DNA from: Gammaproteobacteria bacterium
Lineage (GTDB): Bacteria; Pseudomonadota; Gammaproteobacteria; Granulosicoccales; Granulosicoccaceae
Length of the DNA stretch: 11,021 nt
Assembly: GCA_020444765.1 (NCBI GenBank)
Contig: JAGRHW010000093.1
Coordinates: 1 to 11,021, forward strand
Direction: 5' to 3'
The position numbers and the translations under genes were made by a program. This document shows, in pieces, positions 6,583-11,021 of the stretch (positions within the stretch are counted from its first letter, which is position 1; each line of letters opens with the position of its first letter). The notes under the pieces are model-generated. The model did not search any database and was not told where the DNA came from. It worked only from the letters and a program-made list of their open reading frames with translations.

Positions 6583-8175
6583 ATGAACCGTCTCCTTGCG
6601 CAAGCCCTACTCGCCACCTCACCTTTCTATCTCAGCAGCTGCGGTAACAATGGTGATTCCGATTATTTTTCCCTGGCAGCGGATTATCCGGTTCCGGATT
6701 TCGCCTCCAGCGTCTTGTCCGGCGGCGATACGTCGGACCCGAATGCCTCACGGGGTTCAAGCCATGCGTTTTCGGTACCGGCCTCCAACCTGACGGAGGC
6801 CGAGCTTGTACTTCATCTGGATGGCGATGCCGACTTCGAGCAAAGCTTTATAACCGCCCCCAGCGCCGAAAAACCGGACTTCGATGGCGCCGGCCCTGTC
6901 AACAACAACACGAACTGCAATGCCTGTCATCAACGTGACGGACGGGGCACGCCTCCGGGCGGCGGTATCAGCACGCAAAAGATGGGCAGCGTCGAGTCAT
7001 TATTTCTGCGTATCAGTATCGAGTCCGATGAAACCCGGAGCTGTATTCCCTCCGCCGGGAATGATTACTGCGCACCGCTGGCTGTGCCCAATTTTTCCAC
7101 CCAGTTGTTTCATCGCGGCCAGGCGCTTGTCCGCCCCGATTCGCCCGGCACCGGTCAGGCCGATGTCTATGTCAGCTATGAGTATTCCGAAATTGAATAC
7201 CTTGACGGTGAAATACAGTCAATGCGCAAGCCGGTATTCGACATCAGAAACCCTTACGACTCACCCGGCGAAAGCCTGTCGACCTTCGACACACCAGCAA
7301 GCCGTCTGTTGCAGGCAGATGTCAAAACCAGCCCCCGGCTGGGTATGCCGGTATTCGGCCTGGGATTACTCGAAGCAATCGACGAGGCGGATATTCTCGC
7401 GCTGGCGGATGAAGCGGATTCGAATAACGACGGCATCTCGGGTAAGCCCAACCGGGTATACGACCCGGCCAAGCGGCTCGCGGGCGATCCGAACCCTGTC
7501 AGTCTGGGACGCTTCGGCTGGAAGGCCAATACGCCGTCGGTTATGGTCCAGTCTTTAGGCGCATTGCGTGGCGATATCGGTATCACCAACTTTTTGTTCC
7601 CTCAGGAAAGTATTGAAGGGACGGATTTGCATAATGACTACCTGACCCGCAATCCGCTGGACACGGGCCGCGATGAAGACGGAAACCCCGAAGCCAGTGA
7701 AGCATTCTCTTTGGCGGTGACATTCTACGCACAGACACTGCACGTACCTGCACGGCGCGATACCGAAGCCCCTGAAACCATTCGTGGCGCAACACTGTTT
7801 GAAGCCGCCGGCTGCACCGCCTGTCATCAGCCCACCTTCGTAACCGGAACACACCCGGACGGAATCGCCGCCCTGTCAGGTCAGACGATTCACCCCTTTA
7901 CGGATATGCTGCTACACGACATGGGCGAAGGGCTGGCCGACGGAAGACAGGATTTTCAGGCCGATGGCCGCGAATGGAAAACCCGTCCGCTGTGGGGCAT
8001 CGGCCTGACCAAAGTCGTCAATCCGCAAGCCGGCTTTTTGCACGACGGCCGGGCCCAATCGCTCGAAGAAGCCATTTTATGGCATGGCGGCGAAGCGGAA
8101 ACGGCAAAAGAAAATTTCCGGACCATGAAGAAAAGTGACAGAGCTGCATTAATTAGATTTCTCGACTCTCTTTAA
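6583..8175 (+). CDS. Di-heme c-type oxidoreductase lipoprotein (COG3488 / DUF1111 type)
   Basis: The 530-aa product is an exported c-type cytochrome. ATG 6583 is preferred: it gives the signal peptide MNRLLAQALLATSPFYLSSC with a LSSC lipobox and Cys20 followed by Gly, hence an outer-membrane lipoprotein. A TTG at 6567 in the terminator T-tract would also be open but is unlikely. Two heme attachment sites CxxCH are present: CNACH (112-116) and CTACH (411-415). Between them lies an acidic, possibly calcium-binding segment DEADSNNDGISGKPNRV (277-293). Near the C-terminus are LLHDMGEG (443-450), a WGIGLT element, FLHDGRA (485-491) and HGGEA, all typical of the family annotated as thiol oxidoreductase or di-heme oxidoreductase. 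A substrate is not established; next to imelysin a role in iron redox handling is a reasonable inference. No Shine-Dalgarno sequence is evident and a terminator lies immediately upstream. The gene converges with the TonB receptor, 36 bases apart. Confidence 0.92.
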   Translation: MNRLLAQALLATSPFYLSSCGNNGDSDYFSLAADYPVPDFASSVLSGGDTSDPNASRGSSHAFSVPASNLTEAELVLHLDGDADFEQSFITAPSAEKPDFDGAGPVNNNTNCNACHQRDGRGTPPGGGISTQKMGSVESLFLRISIESDETRSCIPSAGNDYCAPLAVPNFSTQLFHRGQALVRPDSPGTGQADVYVSYEYSEIEYLDGEIQSMRKPVFDIRNPYDSPGESLSTFDTPASRLLQADVKTSPRLGMPVFGLGLLEAIDEADILALADEADSNNDGISGKPNRVYDPAKRLAGDPNPVSLGRFGWKANTPSVMVQSLGALRGDIGITNFLFPQESIEGTDLHNDYLTRNPLDTGRDEDGNPEASEAFSLAVTFYAQTLHVPARRDTEAPETIRGATLFEAAGCTACHQPTFVTGTHPDGIAALSGQTIHPFTDMLLHDMGEGLADGRQDFQADGREWKTRPLWGIGLTKVVNPQAGFLHDGRAQSLEEAILWHGGEAETAKENFRTMKKSDRAALIRFLDSL

Positions 8176-8211
8176 ACGCCGCTGCCAAACCTGCGTATCA
8201 GCCGGCCCTGC

Positions 8212-10338
8212 TCATAAATCATAGGAAACCGTTAATTTAATATTGCGACCCGGCTCATAGTCCTGCAGATAGAGTTCACCGAACCGCGGGTGCAGACTCA
8301 AACCGGTGCGCGATGACTGAGAGGCGTAGAACTCATCGAAGATATTATCGATGCCGACGGTGACACCCAGGCCTTTTATGCTCTTCGGCGACCATTTTGC
8401 CGATACATTATGCACGGAATAACCATCTTTGGCGTTGTCCGCGGTGGCACCGTCCAGATCCAGGTCCGCTTTGACGTCATCGACAAGCAGACTCTCCCAA
8501 TGCAAAGACAGATCGGTTGAGGAAAGCCGGTAATCCAGATTCAGACTCAGCGTATCGCCCTGCGTCCGGTCAAGCCTGGCCCCATCCAGTGCGGTGTATT
8601 GAGCAAACGCATCCAGCTCACTGTCGGCTTTCGAATAAGTCAGCAGGGCTTTCAACGCCCCTTTGTCATAAGCGATATAGGCTTCGAAACCTGTGATTTC
8701 CATATCACCGACATTGTCCTTCCAGCTGCCCTCATCGTTCGGTGCGTAGTCGTAGATATAATCATCCAGCGTGGTCTGAAAGACCGTCACCCCGGTGGCG
8801 AAACGTTCCGCGCCCAGCATTGCATCTTCATAGGCCAGCGAAAGTTCGGAGTTCAAACCGGTCTCGGCCTGTATATCCGGATTCGGCGTATCGAAGAGCC
8901 CGCCACCGGTAAACACTTCGCCGATTTCCGGCGCTTTGAACAGCTGGGTTGTACTGAGACTCAGCAACAGCTTGGATGTGGGCGTATATTCAAGCGCCAG
9001 CGCACCGGTCACTTCACTGAAGGTATCCTTGACGAGTGTTGCATCGACATCGGCCTGATTGAATCGAATACCGGGCGTAACAGCGATGTTGTCGTTGATC
9101 GCGTATTGGTCCTGAACATACACGGCGACAATTTCAGAACTTTCGTTTGATTTATCCGTGTTGCCGGTGTCGTAGCGCGCCTGATACTCGGTATCGTATT
9201 TGTTCAGCTCCAATCCGTAAGTCAGCGTATTTCTGCCTGCACTGGTTTCACCCAGCATATTAAGGCCGGTGTTTTGCGCCTCGCCCTTGATCTTTCCGGC
9301 CGAATCGGCGAACGCCTCATTATCCGCCCAGCCGCTCTCATCCCTTTTCAGTTTACTTGTATTTCCATAGACAGCAGTTTTCAAATACGAGTGACCGCCC
9401 CAGTCGAGGTCGTAGTTCAAGGTCAGGGTGTCGCGGGTAAATTCTGTCGGCCACAACAGAGGAATGCCCAGGTTGTTGGTAATCGCAAGATCCGTGGCAA
9501 GCCCCATATCGGGCCGGTAACTGTAATCGCCTTCATCCTTGTAAGACTCCACGCCCAGTTCGAGACGCTGACTCTCGTCGATATCCCAGCCGAATTTCAG
9601 CAGTCCGTCGGTCAGCTCACCCTCCAGGCCACGGACCGTACCGTCCGTGCCGTCGATTTCATTACCGCTGAAGTCTTTGATTTTCCCGCCGCCGACTTCA
9701 TAGTTATCGCGATCGACCGCATTGTAGTAACCCAGAACATCTAAGGAATCGCTCAGCTTTCCAAATCCCGTCAGCGCAACGCTCGTACCGGAGTTGTCGC
9801 CGTAAGCCGCCTGAACACGACCGCCGAATCGTTTGCCATCCCTGAGCAGTTGCGATGCCGACTTTGTTTCAAAACGTACCGATCCGCCCAGTCCGCCGTT
9901 TAAAACCGAATTCGTTCCTATATCGATCTCCACGGCTTGCAGTATGTCGGCATGAATCTGCAGGTTGCCCATATGGTGGTACATATAGCTGTTCTGACTG
10001 GCGCCATCGATCGTGATCTGCAAATCCTTGTCATCCATACTTCTGATGGTAATCCGCTGATTGAGGGAGTGTGCACCCCCGACATCCACGCCGGGGATAG
10101 TGCGTAACAGATCGCTGACATGATCGGCCTGCTTGATCGCCATCGTGTCATCTTCAAGTTTTATCGACGAAGCCTTGACCTCTGTTCCCCAGACCTGTAC
10201 TTCTTCGAGGGTTTCCGCCTCCCCGTCTGCGTTCTGCGCATAAACGGGCAGCGACATGGCATTGGAGATTGCGATGGCCAGCAGGGTTGCCGGCACGGGG
10301 AAACTGGTTTCAGGTATTTTTCGTTGGTGATCGGTCAT
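8212..10338 (-). CDS. TonB-dependent outer-membrane receptor
   Basis: This is an energy-coupled outer-membrane receptor, 708 aa from ATG 10338. A TTG at 10380 would add 14 residues and reach the Fur-like site, so I reject it. The signal peptide ends near VYA-QN (residue 34) and a TonB-box-like EEVQVWGT follows (45-52). The plug (about 60-165) has the usual elements VSDLLRTIPGVDV, ITIRSMDDKDLQITIDG and LNGGLGGSVRFET. A 22-strand barrel fills the rest, with late motifs FKAP (467-470) and NPDI (486-489). These resemble the FRAP/NPNL boxes of heme receptors, but no His lies between them, so a heme ligand is not supported. The plug instead has MYHHM (119-123). The last residue is Leu (SYDL), not the usual aromatic. 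It diverges from a PchR-like regulator across a Fur-like site. Siderophore or another iron complex is the likely ligand, which is inference. Confidence 0.93.
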   Translation of the reverse strand: MTDHQRKIPETSFPVPATLLAIAISNAMSLPVYAQNADGEAETLEEVQVWGTEVKASSIKLEDDTMAIKQADHVSDLLRTIPGVDVGGAHSLNQRITIRSMDDKDLQITIDGASQNSYMYHHMGNLQIHADILQAVEIDIGTNSVLNGGLGGSVRFETKSASQLLRDGKRFGGRVQAAYGDNSGTSVALTGFGKLSDSLDVLGYYNAVDRDNYEVGGGKIKDFSGNEIDGTDGTVRGLEGELTDGLLKFGWDIDESQRLELGVESYKDEGDYSYRPDMGLATDLAITNNLGIPLLWPTEFTRDTLTLNYDLDWGGHSYLKTAVYGNTSKLKRDESGWADNEAFADSAGKIKGEAQNTGLNMLGETSAGRNTLTYGLELNKYDTEYQARYDTGNTDKSNESSEIVAVYVQDQYAINDNIAVTPGIRFNQADVDATLVKDTFSEVTGALALEYTPTSKLLLSLSTTQLFKAPEIGEVFTGGGLFDTPNPDIQAETGLNSELSLAYEDAMLGAERFATGVTVFQTTLDDYIYDYAPNDEGSWKDNVGDMEITGFEAYIAYDKGALKALLTYSKADSELDAFAQYTALDGARLDRTQGDTLSLNLDYRLSSTDLSLHWESLLVDDVKADLDLDGATADNAKDGYSVHNVSAKWSPKSIKGLGVTVGIDNIFDEFYASQSSRTGLSLHPRFGELYLQDYEPGRNIKLTVSYDL

Positions 10339-10362
10339 AAGGAATACTTCTTTGTCGCCTTT

Positions 10363-10372
10363 ATTAGTAATA
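10363..10372 (-). repeat. Decamer TATTACTAAT, copy 2 (TonB-receptor upstream region)
   Basis: The minus strand reads TATTACTAAT, identical to the copy upstream of the porin and in the sense direction of the receptor gene, 24 bases before its ATG. Its first six bases (TATTAC) recur at 10422-10427 in the sense direction of the AraC-type gene. The function is unknown. Confidence 0.3.
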
Positions 10373-10387
10373 GTTCGCAATCATGAT

Positions 10388-10415
10388 ATGATAATCATTC
10401 GTATTTATTGATCAA
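10388..10415 (-). promoter_or_regulatory. Candidate sigma70 promoter of the TonB receptor
   Basis: On the minus strand TTGATC (10415-10410) and TATCAT (10393-10388) are 16 bp apart, matching four and five of six consensus bases. The -10 overlaps the Fur-like site, the classic layout for iron repression. The predicted leader is about 40 bases to ATG 10338. Confidence 0.45.
10389..10403 (+). promoter_or_regulatory. Fur box-like site between the TonB receptor and AraC-type regulator
   Basis: TGATAATCATTCGTA contains a perfect TGATAAT half-site and an ATT start to the second half. Against TGATAAT-N-ATTATCA it matches 11 of 14, and it holds a 12-base identity (ATGATAATCATT, from 10388) with the 19-bp Fur consensus. 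It covers the -10 of the proposed receptor promoter. Confidence 0.68.
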
Positions 10416-10459
10416 ACTTACTATTACCTAGCGTCAAATCGCTATTCGATATCGTCAAA
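10412..10459 (+). promoter_or_regulatory. Three helically phased TCAAA repeats, candidate AraC-type operator
   Basis: TCAAA occurs at 10412-10416, 10434-10438 and 10455-10459, start-to-start spacings of 22 and 21 bp. The last two extend to CGTCAAA, and the first and third continue as TCAAAC. A 21-bp period, two helical turns, is the spacing of AraC-family half-sites. The array lies at and upstream of the -35 of the receptor promoter, an activator position, and just before the regulator's own start, a position suited to autorepression. Confidence 0.42.
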
Positions 10460-10472
10460 CCAGAAAACCGCC

Positions 10473-11021
10473 ATGCCACAAGCCAACCCGCCAATGTTCA
10501 CGAATGTGCTGAAAATCGGCGATCTTGAAAACGTCGGATCGGGTATGGGAATCAAAAAAGGCGGCGCCAGTGGCCCCAAGAACAATCCCGTCATGGCCGG
10601 TGACTGGCATTTCCAGTCGAGAACTAACGGCCTGCGGCTTCACTACGGAACTTTCCATGCTCTTGAAGACATGACTTTTTCCTTCGAGCTGCCTCCCGGG
10701 CTTAGCCTGACGATGGTGTTCGACGGTTCCTTGCAGTTTGCTCTGTCTTCCCATGTTTATGAAATGGGTAAAAAATTCAAACCGGCCGAGTGCTGCGGCT
10801 TTGCGATCGACCGTCCGGAAGTCATTACCCGGCAACTGCAGAAGAACGATTTTGTCAAAAAGGTCAATGTATTTGCAGAAAAGGACTGGCTGCTGGCCTG
10901 CTGTCAATCCCGGACGGAAATAAAACAGCTGGAGCGTGTTTTTCATCAACACGCACAACCCAAAATCTGGCGCCCTAGCAGCACGATATTGCAGACTGCC
11001 GGCAACATTGCGCAATACGGA
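10473..11021 (+). CDS. AraC-family regulator, PchR-like, cut by the window edge
   Basis: An ATG at 10473 opens a frame uninterrupted to the window end (183 codons). A second ATG at 10494 is possible; neither has a clear Shine-Dalgarno sequence. The visible part resembles the N-terminal sensing region of PchR-type regulators. The opening lacks a signal peptide. A middle segment (LRLHYGTFHALEDMTFSFE, then LPPGLSLTMVFDGSLQFAL) has the beta-rich look of a ligand-binding cupin-like domain, and a late segment (KIWRPSSTILQTAGNI, about 163-178) matches where the family continues towards its helix-turn-helix. The DNA-binding domain itself would lie beyond the window. Regulators of this type bind an internalised ferric siderophore and activate the cognate receptor gene. 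Its divergence from a TonB receptor across a Fur-like site is the typical arrangement. Two adjacent Cys pairs (CC near residues 109-110 and 149-150) are visible; their role is unknown. Confidence 0.78.
   Translation, partial: MPQANPPMFTNVLKIGDLENVGSGMGIKKGGASGPKNNPVMAGDWHFQSRTNGLRLHYGTFHALEDMTFSFELPPGLSLTMVFDGSLQFALSSHVYEMGKKFKPAECCGFAIDRPEVITRQLQKNDFVKKVNVFAEKDWLLACCQSRTEIKQLERVFHQHAQPKIWRPSSTILQTAGNIAQYG

Noticed and set aside
6884..7558. A 224-codon frame inside the di-heme gene
   Set aside because: It is a shifted frame of a gene with two heme motifs and clear family features; its own translation is Arg/Pro-rich with no recognisable domain.
8176..8211. Terminator between the convergent di-heme and TonB-receptor genes
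   Set aside because: No stem followed by a T-tract can be found in these 36 bases on either strand.
10339..10380. TTG start for the TonB receptor
   Set aside because: It adds 14 residues before an ordinary signal peptide and extends to within nine bases of the Fur-like site and the proposed promoter; ATG 10338 is preferred.
10455..11015. Long open frame on the minus strand opposite the right-edge gene
   Set aside because: The plus frame from 10473 has recognisable AraC/PchR-type sequence, while the minus frame shows no family resemblance and would cross the divergent regulatory region.

Overview
The window reads as the chromosome of a Gram-negative gammaproteobacterium. Evidence for this is an OmpR/PhoB-type two-component pair, a TonB-dependent receptor, a beta-barrel porin, three predicted lipoproteins and Fur-like operators. 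Nothing fixes the genus. I see no tRNA, rRNA, CRISPR array, transposase or phage gene, and no gene-free stretch exceeds about 150 bases.

Left block (1-2302). A lipoprotein gene of DUF5666 type runs off the left edge on the minus strand. Divergent from it is a response regulator gene that overlaps a membrane histidine kinase gene. The lipoprotein signal peptide is encoded across an uninterrupted run of 17 A/T pairs. Two GTGAAG hexamers 11 bp apart lie just upstream of the regulator. Together these look like a self-contained envelope-sensing module.

Right block (2343-11021). This is an iron-type uptake region. A DUF1800 gene (minus) and a porin gene (plus) diverge from an AT-rich region holding a Fur-like site. 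The porin is followed by an imelysin lipoprotein and, after a strong intrinsic terminator, a di-heme COG3488/DUF1111 lipoprotein. Convergent to that is a TonB-dependent receptor. It diverges across a second Fur-like site from a PchR-like AraC-family regulator that is cut by the right edge.

Proposed logic: under iron limitation Fur releases both divergent promoters. The porin and TonB receptor act at the outer membrane. The imelysin and di-heme lipoproteins handle the metal or its redox state in the periplasm. The AraC-type protein probably senses the receptor's ligand and activates the receptor gene, perhaps through three TCAAA repeats phased at 21-22 bp. Imelysin plus di-heme oxidoreductase is a recurrent bacterial pairing, so the core is not new. 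The less usual points are the DUF1800 gene within this region, the terminator placed between imelysin and the di-heme gene, the phased repeats, and the 17-base homopolymer in the left lipoprotein.
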